A DNA stretch of 48,862 nucleotides from an uncultured Spirochaetales bacterium. Its GTDB lineage: Bacteria; Spirochaetota; Spirochaetia; Sphaerochaetales; Sphaerochaetaceae. Position numbers and translations under genes: made by a program. The notes under the pieces are model-generated. The model ran no database searches, was not told the origin of the DNA, and saw nothing but the letters and a program-made list of their open reading frames with translations. Of this stretch, positions 41,305 to 48,838 are shown in pieces; positions within the stretch are counted from its first letter, which is position 1; every line of letters starts with the position of its first letter. Location of the stretch: NCBI GenBank assembly GCA_949293335.1, contig CASFDA010000026.1, positions 1-48,862 on the forward strand. Direction: 5' to 3'.

Positions 41305-42135
41305 CTATTTTAGCCCATAAGCAGACAAAAGCGGAAGAAGATAGCGTGCACAGTCCTCTGCTGCCTTCATCTCATCAGGTACAGGAAGGACCTCGATCGA
41401 GGCATCATACTGATACTTTTTGTCAGAAAGGACAGACATCACTCTCCGCCAGTCTATCTTTCCCTTCCCAGGGACTTTGCGTTCTGTATCCGCAAAGTGG
41501 AGATGCCTTGCATTGGACATGTGCATCTCCATGGCCTTATACATGTCCTCCTCTTCCAGTTCCATCTGGGAAAAGTCATACATCAGGTGCAAAGCGGGAG
41601 ATCCAACGCTGTTGATGAGGTTCTCGGCCTCATCAAGCGTATTCAAGAAGTCCATCATCGGGCGGGCAACTGTCTCGATCATGAGATCGACATTCTTCCT
41701 CTCCGCATACTTTGACAAGACAGAAAGGGCAGAGATCAGCTTTTCTCTCGTGGTCGTCTCCCCTCCCCCTTCCTTTATCGTCCCTCTTAGTATCCCGATA
41801 TTGACCGGAATGGCCCAGATGGAAGCGAAATCAATTATCTCCTTTGTCCGCATGATCGAATTGATGCGGACAAAATCATCAGGGGAAGTGAGGGAAAGGC
41901 CAAGTTCGCCCCTGACCCTTCCTGTGTTGATCGCAACAAGCGAGAAGCCATGCTCCGAGATAGTTCTCTCAAGTTCCTCCCTGTCAATGGAAAGCGGGTC
42001 TGTAGTGATCAGCTCGAGAGAATCATATCCATAGTCCTTCAGACGCGGAAGAGCATAACTCAAGTCACTCTGAATCGCGAGAAGCCCGGGGACTCTCCTC
42101 ACCTCAGGGGTGAGGATATTCACAGCAAGATGCAT
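41305..42135 (-). CDS. Sugar phosphate isomerase/epimerase family TIM-barrel protein
   Basis: The 276-residue product belongs to the xylose-isomerase-like/AP-endonuclease-2 group. Metal and core residues are visible in NVDLMIETVARP (Glu), LHLMYDFSQME (Asp), ARHLHFADTERK (His, Asp) and ASIEVLPVP (Glu), which is the usual Glu-Asp-His-Glu set. It is only distantly like the isomerase at 18962-19891. Lying between two cupins in a TTT operon, it probably isomerises the imported sugar acid or its derivative. Confidence 0.83.
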   Translation of the reverse strand: MHLAVNILTPEVRRVPGLLAIQSDLSYALPRLKDYGYDSLELITTDPLSIDREELERTISEHGFSLVAINTGRVRGELGLSLTSPDDFVRINSIMRTKEIIDFASIWAIPVNIGILRGTIKEGGGETTTREKLISALSVLSKYAERKNVDLMIETVARPMMDFLNTLDEAENLINSVGSPALHLMYDFSQMELEEEDMYKAMEMHMSNARHLHFADTERKVPGKGKIDWRRVMSVLSDKKYQYDASIEVLPVPDEMKAAEDCARYLLPLLSAYGLK

Positions 42136-42136
42136 A

Positions 42137-42544
42137 TCACTTCTTCCCTGTCTTCAGATAGTTCTCATACGCATCCTCTGCCCTCTTGCGGAGAATCTGG
42201 GCAGATGTCGGAGGAGAGAATATGCAGAGGACCTTCAGCTTCTCAGTTCCTGTGTTCTTTATCCAGTGCCGCTCATTCGGAAGAGCACAGATCATGGAAT
42301 CCGGAACAAGATCGAACACCTCATCCCCTATCGAGGCCTTCCCGCTTCCGGAAAGGCAGTACATCGCCTCAGTCGCGTCTGTATGGATATGTTCATCGAC
42401 CTCCGCTCCCGGCTCCCACTGGGCCATATGTATTGAGAACGGAATATCTCCGCTGGCAGTGTCACTGGTCATGAATGGCGTCATTATCCTCGAATAAGGA
42501 AACGGAACGTGGATTTCATTCTTTTCTTCATACTTGAAATACAT
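42137..42544 (-). CDS. Small cupin protein B (paralogue of 40869-41282)
   Basis: The 135-residue single cupin has EVDEHIHTDATEAMYCLSG as motif 1 and PDSMICALPNERHWIKNTG as motif 2. All expected metal ligands (two His and a Glu, plus the late His) are present. Both small cupins begin MYFKY-EKN and end in the same charged helix, so they arose by duplication around the isomerase gene, which starts 1 bp after this one stops. They may form a heteromer or have split ligand preferences. Confidence 0.85.
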   Translation of the reverse strand: MYFKYEEKNEIHVPFPYSRIMTPFMTSDTASGDIPFSIHMAQWEPGAEVDEHIHTDATEAMYCLSGSGKASIGDEVFDLVPDSMICALPNERHWIKNTGTEKLKVLCIFSPPTSAQILRKRAEDAYENYLKTGKK

Positions 42545-42559
42545 AAAAACCTCCTCTTT

Positions 42560-44044
42560 TCATGCTTTCTTTCTCGCCTTGATCTTGTCCCATGCGAACT
42601 CCTTGAAAAGCAAGAGAACAAGAATAGCGATAAGTACAATGCTTACAGGGCGGGTGAAGAACGGAGAGAAATCTCCCTGTCCTGCGAGGACAGCCCTGCG
42701 GAAATTAGAATCGACAAGATCAGATCCAACTACTACGCCGATGATCATCGGGGCAATCGGGAATCCATTGCGCTTCATGATCAGACCAATGATTCCGAAT
42801 ACGAACATGATCGGAATATCTGCCATGCGGCTGGAGTTTCCGAAACTTCCCATCGCGCAGAGTGCGATGACAAACGAAAGGATGATCGGAAGTGGCGCAG
42901 AGAGAAGACGGACAAGAGCACGTCCGGCAAATGTTCCAATGAACAAGAATACGAATCCTGCAAGGATGAACGAGAGCGAGAGGATCCAGATGAAAGATGG
43001 GTTGTTGTTCATGAACCCAGCACCAGTCTGTACGCCCTGTACAGTAAGGACTGAAAGGACGACAGCAGTAACGCCATCACCAGGAACTCCGAGGGAAAGG
43101 AGAGGCGCGTAAGTGCCTGGTACACAGGCATTGTTTGCAGCCTCACTTCCGATAAGGCCTTCTGACGCTCCGGTCCCGAAAAGCTCCGGATGCTTGCTTG
43201 AGCGCTGTGCCTGATTGTAACCGACCCAGGATGCTATGTTCGATCCGACTCCCGGAATGACTCCGATGATGAACCCGAGGATAGAGACCTTGAGTGCTGT
43301 CCACTTGTACTTCCAGATCTCACTGAACTGGAAAAGCTTGCTCGATTTGATTCCAAGTGGCTTTTCACCATAACCGGCAAGAGACTCGAATACTTCGGAC
43401 ATACCGTAAAGGCCGACCATCGCAGGAATCAGACCTATCCCATCGCGCAGTGCCCTGATGCCGAATGTGAAGCGCAGCGATCCAGCTCCGTAAATCGGGT
43501 CTGTACCGACAAAGGCGACGATCAGTCCGAGGCAGGCTGCGAATATTCCTTTAAGGAAGTTCACGCGGGAAAGCTGGGCGCAGATGACGATTGCGAAGAC
43601 AGAGAACCAGAACATCTCCCATGAACCGAAAAGGAGTGCAAGACGAAGGGCAAACGGCATGATGATTATCAGGAGGATAGCTCCGATTGTGTTGCCCCAG
43701 AAAGATGCCGCGACATTGATTGCAAGGGCTTTTTCACCTTCTCCCCTATTTGCCATCGGATACCCTTCGAGTGCAGTTGCAGCCGAGGCTGGCGTTCCTG
43801 GTATGTTCAGTACGGTCGCGGTGATGCTGCCTCCATACGTCGAACCGACCTGAGTGGCCGCGAGGAACACGATCGCATGAATGAAGCCCATCGTGTATGC
43901 AAACGTGGCAACAAGTGCGACAGTTGTTGTAGATGAGATGCCAGGAAGCGCACCGCCTATGATTCCGACTCCTACTCCGAGAACGATCATCATGAGAACT
44001 TCAGGGGTCAGAAGTTGTGTGATTACTTCAATTGCCAAATCCAT
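42560..44044 (-). CDS. Tripartite tricarboxylate transporter, large membrane subunit TctA (second system)
   Basis: The 494-residue membrane protein has signatures GGALPGISSTTTVALVATFAY, YGGSITATVLNIPGTPASA, GVIPGVGSNIASWVGYN and LLSLGVPGDGVTAVVLS. It clearly belongs to the family but differs from the TctA at 20858-22345, so the two transporters probably import different acids. It follows tctB by 11 bp and precedes cupin B by 15 bp. Its binding protein is not adjacent; it is encoded 3.5 kb away. Confidence 0.93.
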   Translation of the reverse strand: MDLAIEVITQLLTPEVLMMIVLGVGVGIIGGALPGISSTTTVALVATFAYTMGFIHAIVFLAATQVGSTYGGSITATVLNIPGTPASAATALEGYPMANRGEGEKALAINVAASFWGNTIGAILLIIIMPFALRLALLFGSWEMFWFSVFAIVICAQLSRVNFLKGIFAACLGLIVAFVGTDPIYGAGSLRFTFGIRALRDGIGLIPAMVGLYGMSEVFESLAGYGEKPLGIKSSKLFQFSEIWKYKWTALKVSILGFIIGVIPGVGSNIASWVGYNQAQRSSKHPELFGTGASEGLIGSEAANNACVPGTYAPLLSLGVPGDGVTAVVLSVLTVQGVQTGAGFMNNNPSFIWILSLSFILAGFVFLFIGTFAGRALVRLLSAPLPIILSFVIALCAMGSFGNSSRMADIPIMFVFGIIGLIMKRNGFPIAPMIIGVVVGSDLVDSNFRRAVLAGQGDFSPFFTRPVSIVLIAILVLLLFKEFAWDKIKARKKA

Positions 44045-44055
44045 TTCCTACCTCC

Positions 44056-44532
44056 TCATAGCTGAACACCAAGCGCGAGCGCGAATACCAGATAAAGGAT
44101 CACAGTGAGAATGGCGCTGTAGATAACAGCCTTTATCTTGCTTATTCCCTTCACGTAGCAGATAGTGCAGAAGAGCATCACAATGAACGAGCTGGGATAG
44201 AAACCCAGGAACGGGATGCCCAGAGCGATATATACCAGTACGATACCGATCGCCTGAAAGATGTGGATCCACTCCTTGTTGCCAAGTACGTCCTTCAGGG
44301 AAGAAACCAGCTTGCTTACAGGAACAAGGCCCTTCGATCTGATGAGACTGCGCACAGTCATGACTACACTGATTATTATCATCAGCCCTGTGACTATGTA
44401 TGGCATCAGGCGCGGGGAGCCGAGTCCGGGAGCACTTTCCCTGATCGAAAAGCAGGACGCAAACAGAAACAGTGATAGGACAAGCATGCCAATGCTTACT
44501 ACTGTCTCGCGTTCTTCTTTTTTGAGTTGCAT
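44056..44532 (-). CDS. Tripartite tricarboxylate transporter, small membrane subunit TctB (second system)
   Basis: The 158 residues include four membrane helices and the motif FSIRESAPGLGSPRLMPYIVTG near the N-terminus. A basic cytoplasmic loop (SLIRSKGLVPVSKLVSSL) follows the second helix. The ATG at 44532 lies directly after a GGAGGAGGAAAG ribosome-binding region. It heads the five-gene minus-strand operon. Confidence 0.88.
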   Translation of the reverse strand: MQLKKEERETVVSIGMLVLSLFLFASCFSIRESAPGLGSPRLMPYIVTGLMIIISVVMTVRSLIRSKGLVPVSKLVSSLKDVLGNKEWIHIFQAIGIVLVYIALGIPFLGFYPSSFIVMLFCTICYVKGISKIKAVIYSAILTVILYLVFALALGVQL

Positions 44533-44617
44533 CTTTCCTCCTCCTTTTTTTCCTTTCCAGAGCCCTGACAAATTTAGCTTTACAATACCAGAGCTACATG
44601 TTACAAATTATTTTAGG

Positions 44618-44632
44618 ACTTGTTCTACAAGT
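44618..44632. promoter_or_regulatory. GntR operator ACTTGTTCTACAAGT, copy 1
   Basis: This 15-bp site has perfect 6-bp arms around TCT. It lies at the predicted start site of the tctB promoter and in the divergent gap to the lactonase. The identical sequence occurs upstream of tctC at 48655-48669. TTGT-N3-ACAA is a common binding form for FCD-type GntR repressors. Confidence 0.8.
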
Positions 44633-44640
44633 TCAAATGT

Positions 44641-44669
44641 AGTGTAGCATTGGCCTAATTAGCTGTCAA
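44641..44669 (-). promoter_or_regulatory. Promoter of the second TTT operon (tctB)
   Basis: On the minus strand a consensus TTGACA (44664-44669) and TACACT (44641-44646) are 17 bp apart. Transcription would start near 44634, at the edge of the operator. Confidence 0.7.
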
Positions 44670-44699
44670 CAAATGTTTTCAGCTGGCCGAGGAGGAATG

Positions 44700-45833
44700 A
44701 TGGACAAAGGAAAAAGAGGAAAGAGGATCGTATTCGCAGGAACCTACAGTGAGGAGATCCTGCTTGGAACCGGACAGCTCCTTGATTCCAAGGGTGAAGG
44801 GATATACGTATTCGAGATGGACAGGGAAAGCGGAAAACTTACGCTCCTTTACAAAGCCATCGGAGAACCGAATCCCACATATGTCGCTCTCGACAAGAGT
44901 CAGAGATATCTCTACTCGACCAATGAACTCAAGACGTTCAGAGGGCAGAAATCAGGGGCTGTGACATCGTTCAAGTTCGATCGCGAAACAGGAAGACTGA
45001 GCGTCATGAACCGTGTCCTTGTCGGTGGAACAGATGCCGTGCACTGTGCTCTCAACAAAGACTCGACCTATCTGCTTTCTGCGAACTTCATGAGCGGAAG
45101 CGTAACTGTACTTCCTATAAACAAGGAAGACGGTACTATAGAAAGCCCTTCGTGCTTCATGCAGCACTACGGGACAGGGCCTAACCCGATAAGGCAGACA
45201 AACGCACATGCCCACTGCTTCATGCTTGACAATGAGGAAAAGAGGGCATTCATCCCGGATCTGGGTGCAGACAAGGTGTTCATCTACAAAGTCAACTGGG
45301 AGAACGGACACCTCTCTGAAAACGAAATACCATATGTATCGCTGGCACCAGGGGAGGGTCCGAGGCACTGTGTGTTCGACAAGAAAGGGACGCATTTCTA
45401 TGTGATCAACGAAATGGGAAACAGCATATATGTATATGACTATGACAAAGAGAGCGGCAATCTCATCGAGAAGCAGAGGATATCGACCGTTCCTGAGGAT
45501 TTCAAAGGGGAAAGCACATGTTCTGCCATCAAGATCCATCCGGACGGGAAGTTCCTCTATGGCTCGAACAGGGGACATGACAGCCTTGCGACATACAGGA
45601 TCGACGAGGAAAGCGGACTGCTGAGCCTCGTGTCAATCCAGAAGACGAATGGAAACACTCCAAGGGATTTCGAGTTCACCCCGGAAGGCGATTATGTGGT
45701 CGTCGGGAATCAGGATTCAAATTCGATTGTGACATTCAGCGTCAACAAGGAAACAGGAGAGATAAGGGAAACCTCGCGACTGGATGACATTTTCACCGTA
45801 ACCTGCGTGAAAATTTACGATCTTGAGAATTAA
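44700..45833 (+). CDS. Lactonase family protein (seven-bladed beta-propeller, Pgl/YkgB-like)
   Basis: The 377-residue protein is of the 6-phosphogluconolactonase (Lactonase, PF10282) type. It opens with FAGTYSEE, and repeated blades contain YVFEMDRESGKLTLL, SFKFDRETGRLSV, VYDYDKESGNL and YRIDEESGLLSLV. Typical catalytic-face residues lie in NAHAHCFMLDN, GEGPRHCVFDKKGTHFYVINE and FLYGSNRGHDSLATYRID. It would hydrolyse a sugar lactone to the acid. The ATG pair at 44697/44700 follows GGAGG; the upstream ATG at 44673 has no such site. It is co-transcribed with the GntR gene 32 bp downstream. No pentose phosphate gene is near, so a dedicated catabolic role is likelier than Pgl duty. Confidence 0.87.
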   Translation: MDKGKRGKRIVFAGTYSEEILLGTGQLLDSKGEGIYVFEMDRESGKLTLLYKAIGEPNPTYVALDKSQRYLYSTNELKTFRGQKSGAVTSFKFDRETGRLSVMNRVLVGGTDAVHCALNKDSTYLLSANFMSGSVTVLPINKEDGTIESPSCFMQHYGTGPNPIRQTNAHAHCFMLDNEEKRAFIPDLGADKVFIYKVNWENGHLSENEIPYVSLAPGEGPRHCVFDKKGTHFYVINEMGNSIYVYDYDKESGNLIEKQRISTVPEDFKGESTCSAIKIHPDGKFLYGSNRGHDSLATYRIDEESGLLSLVSIQKTNGNTPRDFEFTPEGDYVVVGNQDSNSIVTFSVNKETGEIRETSRLDDIFTVTCVKIYDLEN

Positions 45834-45865
45834 TGTTAAAATGTTCCCCGAATAAGGAATATTAG

Positions 45866-46576
45866 ATGCAAGGCAATACAGAGAACTCAGCTGTCTATGA
45901 TGAGCTGGTGAAGCTCATCACAGATGGTGTCTTCCCGGAGGGGAGCAAGATCCCCTCCGAAAATGAACTGCACGTGCGTTTCGGTGTGAGCAGGAACACG
46001 ATCCGATTGGTCCTGAACAGGCTCAGGACAATGGGAATGATCGAAACAAGGAGGGGAGATGGCAGCTACGTCAAGAAGATGGGTGCGAATCTCCTCCTCG
46101 CATCTGAGGTGCCCACGCTTCTTTATCAGAAGCACGATTTCATCGACATACTTGAATTCAGGAAAGGTGTGGAGATCGAATCTGTGAAGATTGCCTCGAA
46201 AAGGCGCTCTGACGATGACATACTCCAGATGAAAGGCGCGCTTTTGCAGATGAAGAGGAATATAATGGTCATGGACAAGTTCTTCATTGCCGATGACCAG
46301 ATGCACATGCTCTTTGCGAAGGCCACAGGAAACGAGATGTTCACATCCATGCTCGAGATCATCCAGAGCATCCTGACAGAGGATATGAAAAGTTTCTTGC
46401 TCAATCAGGGGACTGACATCGACTCATATTTCTATCATGAGAGCATCCTCTCATGCATTGAGAACAAGAAACCAGAGGAAGCTGGTTTCATGATGGACAG
46501 GCATCTTTCTGCAGTCATAGAGAGGATAAGGAAATATTACAAGGGAGACACGCCGAAAGTATCTCTGGAGACGTGA
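45866..46576 (+). CDS. GntR-family transcriptional regulator, FCD subfamily (second system)
   Basis: This 236-residue regulator has a winged helix (about 5-70: KIPSENELHVRFGVSRNTIR, wing RRGDGSYVKK) and an FCD domain with likely ligand-site residues in DDQMHMLFAKATGN, FYHESILSCI and MMDRHLSAV. It is the natural binder of ACTTGTTCTACAAGT in this module and would sense the imported acid. A Shine-Dalgarno AAGGA precedes the ATG. Its last 40 bp are overlapped by the convergent NTPase gene. Confidence 0.88.
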   Translation: MQGNTENSAVYDELVKLITDGVFPEGSKIPSENELHVRFGVSRNTIRLVLNRLRTMGMIETRRGDGSYVKKMGANLLLASEVPTLLYQKHDFIDILEFRKGVEIESVKIASKRRSDDDILQMKGALLQMKRNIMVMDKFFIADDQMHMLFAKATGNEMFTSMLEIIQSILTEDMKSFLLNQGTDIDSYFYHESILSCIENKKPEEAGFMMDRHLSAVIERIRKYYKGDTPKVSLET

Positions 46577-47001
46577 ATTATCTCGGCATCCTTTATTGAG
46601 AAACAATCCTCGACAAGAGTAAGGAAAGCGGACCTCACGGATATCGTCAGGTCCATTTTATTTTCTTTTATGATCCTATGTAATGCGGGAGAAAAGCCTC
46701 CCCCACTTACTTCCAGACGCCCTACTTCGTCTATGAATATATGTCCGCATTCAAGACTTGAAAGATACTGGTTCGCATAATCAAAAAGCTCCTGCCTGTA
46801 ATGATAGCGACCTATCATGAAGCTGCTCTCAAGATCCTCGCTCATCAGGAGTTCTTCCTTTCCGCTCTTTACATCATAAAGGTAATATCCATTTCCCCTA
46901 TGCCTGCTTATGAACCCAAAAGCCATGGGATCTGAAGAAGAGAGCTTTTCCATCAGCGTGCTTTTCCCCTCTCCCCTTTCTCCTGTCACTATCCTGATCA
47001 T
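46537..47001 (-). CDS. THEP1-type nucleoside triphosphatase
   Basis: The 154-residue P-loop NTPase has Walker A GERGEGKST near the N-terminus and a Walker B region HIFIDEVGRLEVSGGGF, which together mark the THEP1/NTPase_1 family. Members hydrolyse ATP and GTP slowly and have no settled cellular role. The ATG at 47001 gives the normal start MIRIVTGERGEGKST; the longer frame adds unrelated residues and reaches into the upstream terminator. It is convergent with, and overlaps, the GntR gene by 40 bp. No link to the transporter module is evident. Confidence 0.83.
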   Translation of the reverse strand: MIRIVTGERGEGKSTLMEKLSSSDPMAFGFISRHRGNGYYLYDVKSGKEELLMSEDLESSFMIGRYHYRQELFDYANQYLSSLECGHIFIDEVGRLEVSGGGFSPALHRIIKENKMDLTISVRSAFLTLVEDCFSIKDAEIIHVSRDTFGVSPL

Positions 47002-47015
47002 ACGGACATGATAGA

Positions 47016-47056
47016 GAAAAAATAAAAGCGGGCGAAGGGGGTATGTCCTTGCCCGC
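47016..47056 (-). terminator. Intrinsic terminator after the tctC-cupin operon
   Basis: GCGGGC (47028-47033) pairs with GCCCGC (47051-47056), extended inwards by CCTT/AAGG after a bulge. In the minus direction the stem is followed by TTTTATTTTTTC. It lies 25 bp after the cupin stop codon. Confidence 0.88.
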
Positions 47057-47080
47057 AAAAAGAGAAACTCAAGGAGGTCT

Positions 47081-47521
47081 TTACTTCATATGGAAGTTTG
47101 TAGACTTCGCTTCAATGGGAGGTTCAGTGTAATACTTTCCAGTCTCCTCGCCGCTACCGACAGAGTAGACAGTTATGCTCTCAATAGGGATATCACCTGT
47201 GTTTACGAGCTTGTGTATGACGCCGCGTGGAACATAGATGAAAGTACCTGGCTTGAAGTAATACTTCTTCTCATCCTCTGTGCCATAGCCGATGATGTAG
47301 TACCCCTCTCCCTTTATGAAGTACTGGCCGAGAGCTGAATTGATGTGCACATGTGCCCTGGAGATGCTCCCTACTGGAATCACACAATAGTCAACTACGA
47401 AGTCGCTTCCACAGGTTTCCCTGCTGATGGCAAAGAAGTGTTCCATCTGTACTTCATACTGCTCATCTCCCTTAACTTTCTCGTCATACATGCTTACGAT
47501 GTACGCTTCATGATGTGGCAT
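47081..47521 (-). CDS. Cupin-domain protein C
   Basis: The 146-residue cupin is unlike the two small ones. Motif 1 is AHVHINSALGQYFIKGEG (His-x-His), and motif 2 is PGTFIYVPRGVIHKLVNTG with its late His. The usual motif 1 Glu appears to be replaced by Gln in GQYF. Two cysteines (ETCGSDF, VDYCVIP) precede the barrel. It is co-transcribed with tctC (41-bp gap) under the same operator as the tctB operon, so it belongs to the second TTT module. It may process the substrate or serve as a binding protein. Confidence 0.83.
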   Translation of the reverse strand: MPHHEAYIVSMYDEKVKGDEQYEVQMEHFFAISRETCGSDFVVDYCVIPVGSISRAHVHINSALGQYFIKGEGYYIIGYGTEDEKKYYFKPGTFIYVPRGVIHKLVNTGDIPIESITVYSVGSGEETGKYYTEPPIEAKSTNFHMK

Positions 47522-47562
47522 TTTCTTTCCTCCTGTATTCTGTAATTTGCCTTATTTGATCA

Positions 47563-48609
47563 TTACGGGCGCGGTACACCTACATCCTGAGGATCACGAT
47601 ATGTGTATCCGCGGTCATAAAGCATATATGAATATGCCTTTGTCGATTCCTCGAACAAAGCCTTGGCCTCATCGCCGGAGAGTACGTCGTCGACACTGAC
47701 TCCATTGTTGTTCAGGAGATTCACGAAATCCTCGGAATTTACAGCATAGAGAAGCGCTTCAGTAAGTTTTTCCTCAATGTTCTTCGGAGTACCCTTCTTC
47801 ACGGCAAAGCCTCTCCAGCCACCTGCGAGTGAAATTGAATCGGCAAGCTCTGGCACACTGTCGAGAACAGATGGAACTTCCCCGTATCCATTGAGATTGA
47901 ATGGTTTGTCGCTCATGATCGCGAGAGGCCTGACAAGACCACTGAGGATAGCCTCTGAGGATTCCTGATAAATTCCGCATGTCGACCAGTCAACTTCTCC
48001 ACGGGAGACTGCAAGCGTAGTTTCCTTTCCAGATGAATATGGAACGTATGTGACAGGCTTTGCGCCCACTGCATCAGAGAGCATGATGGCAGGGAAGTGC
48101 CATGTGGAGCCAACTCCAGCAGTGCTTGCTGTCGTAGGATTCTCCTGCAAATATGCGATGAAATCCTCCATCGTCTTGATCGGGGAATTCGCATTCACGA
48201 GAACAGCCGGATTATGGGTGACAAACGGCATCACGAGCATATCAAGATCCTGATAAGTCACATCCGAGTTCTCGCTCGATGGATATACGCAGATCGAAGA
48301 TGAGCAGGCAAAGATGCTATATCCATCTGCTTTGTTCCTTGCAATGTAATCTGCCGCAACACCACTTGAAGCACCTGGCATGTTCTCGACAATGACCTGA
48401 CAGCCTAGGTACTCGCCCATTGCTGGGGCAATCGTACGGGCCATGGTATCTATTCCGCCGCCGGGAGCCATGCCTACGATGATGGTTATAGTCTTGTTAG
48501 GTACCCATTCTGCATTTTCATCAACACTTTCTGCATCTGAACCACCCCCTGCAAAGAGAAGAGAGGCCATGGCAATCAAAACCAGCAGGACAGATAAAAG
48601 TTTCCTCAT
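47563..48609 (-). CDS. TTT solute-binding protein TctC (second system)
   Basis: This periplasmic receptor of 348 residues has a signal peptide ending SLLFAGGGSD with no lipobox Cys. Family signs are NKTITIIVGMAPGGGIDTMAR, NMPGASSGVAADYIA, the KADGYS motif, TAGVGSTWHFPAIML, TYVPYSSGKETTLAVSRGEVD and GGWRGFAVKKGTPKNIEEKL. The ATG at 48609 follows GGAGGAAGG. The gene is 3.5 kb from its presumed TctAB partner, but an identical operator links them. Confidence 0.9.
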   Translation of the reverse strand: MRKLLSVLLVLIAMASLLFAGGGSDAESVDENAEWVPNKTITIIVGMAPGGGIDTMARTIAPAMGEYLGCQVIVENMPGASSGVAADYIARNKADGYSIFACSSSICVYPSSENSDVTYQDLDMLVMPFVTHNPAVLVNANSPIKTMEDFIAYLQENPTTASTAGVGSTWHFPAIMLSDAVGAKPVTYVPYSSGKETTLAVSRGEVDWSTCGIYQESSEAILSGLVRPLAIMSDKPFNLNGYGEVPSVLDSVPELADSISLAGGWRGFAVKKGTPKNIEEKLTEALLYAVNSEDFVNLLNNNGVSVDDVLSGDEAKALFEESTKAYSYMLYDRGYTYRDPQDVGVPRP

Positions 48610-48625
48610 TTTTTCCCTTCCTCCT

Positions 48626-48636
48626 TTGTAGAACAA
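48626..48636. promoter_or_regulatory. GntR operator core TTGTAGAACAA, copy 3
   Basis: TTGTAGAACAA is exactly the reverse complement of the 11-bp core of the ACTTGTTCTACAAGT operators. It lies in the tctC leader, about 25 bp after the other copy, overlapping the ribosome-binding region. Two spaced sites may allow cooperative binding or a roadblock. Confidence 0.65.
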
Positions 48637-48654
48637 TTACACTATTTTTATTTC

Positions 48655-48669
48655 ACTTGTTCTACAAGT
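48655..48669. promoter_or_regulatory. GntR operator ACTTGTTCTACAAGT, copy 2
   Basis: Identical in all 15 bases to the site at 44618-44632, and in the same relation to its promoter, directly after the -10 box. Confidence 0.8.
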
Positions 48670-48676
48670 TGGTTTT

Positions 48677-48704
48677 ATTATATCATGCCTCCATACGCTG
48701 TCAA
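48677..48704 (-). promoter_or_regulatory. Promoter of tctC (second TTT system)
   Basis: On the minus strand, TTGACA (48699-48704) and TATAAT (48677-48682), both full consensus, are 16 bp apart. Transcription would begin near 48670, immediately before the operator. Confidence 0.8.
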
Positions 48705-48746
48705 TATAAAATTTGACAAGGTTATCGCTCATGATCTATTGGTTAA

Positions 48747-48838
48747 TTGAAAAAGTAAATGCAGGACAAAAGGGGTAATGACCTGCGCTAACTTTTTCAA
48801 ACCTGAAGTATCACCACAAACAGCATTTACTTTTTCAA
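48747..48838. repeat. 16-bp perfect inverted repeat with an internal third copy
   Basis: TTGAAAAAGTAAATGC (48747-48762) is perfectly inverted as GCATTTACTTTTTCAA (48823-48838). The 60-bp interval contains ACTTTTTCAA (48791-48800), which can also pair with the left arm, supported by GCAGG (48761-48765)/CCTGC (48782-48786). It could be terminal repeats of a tiny element, a large terminator for the gene beyond the window, or an RNA switch. No gene lies inside. Confidence 0.5.

Noticed and set aside
42534-43112. 192-codon plus-strand open frame
   Set aside because: It is antisense to tctA, has no ribosome-binding site or recognisable family, and its composition mirrors membrane-helix codons on the other strand.
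44952-45578. 208-codon minus-strand open frame
   Set aside because: It lies wholly antisense to the lactonase, which has clear propeller repeats; there is no start signal and no family match.
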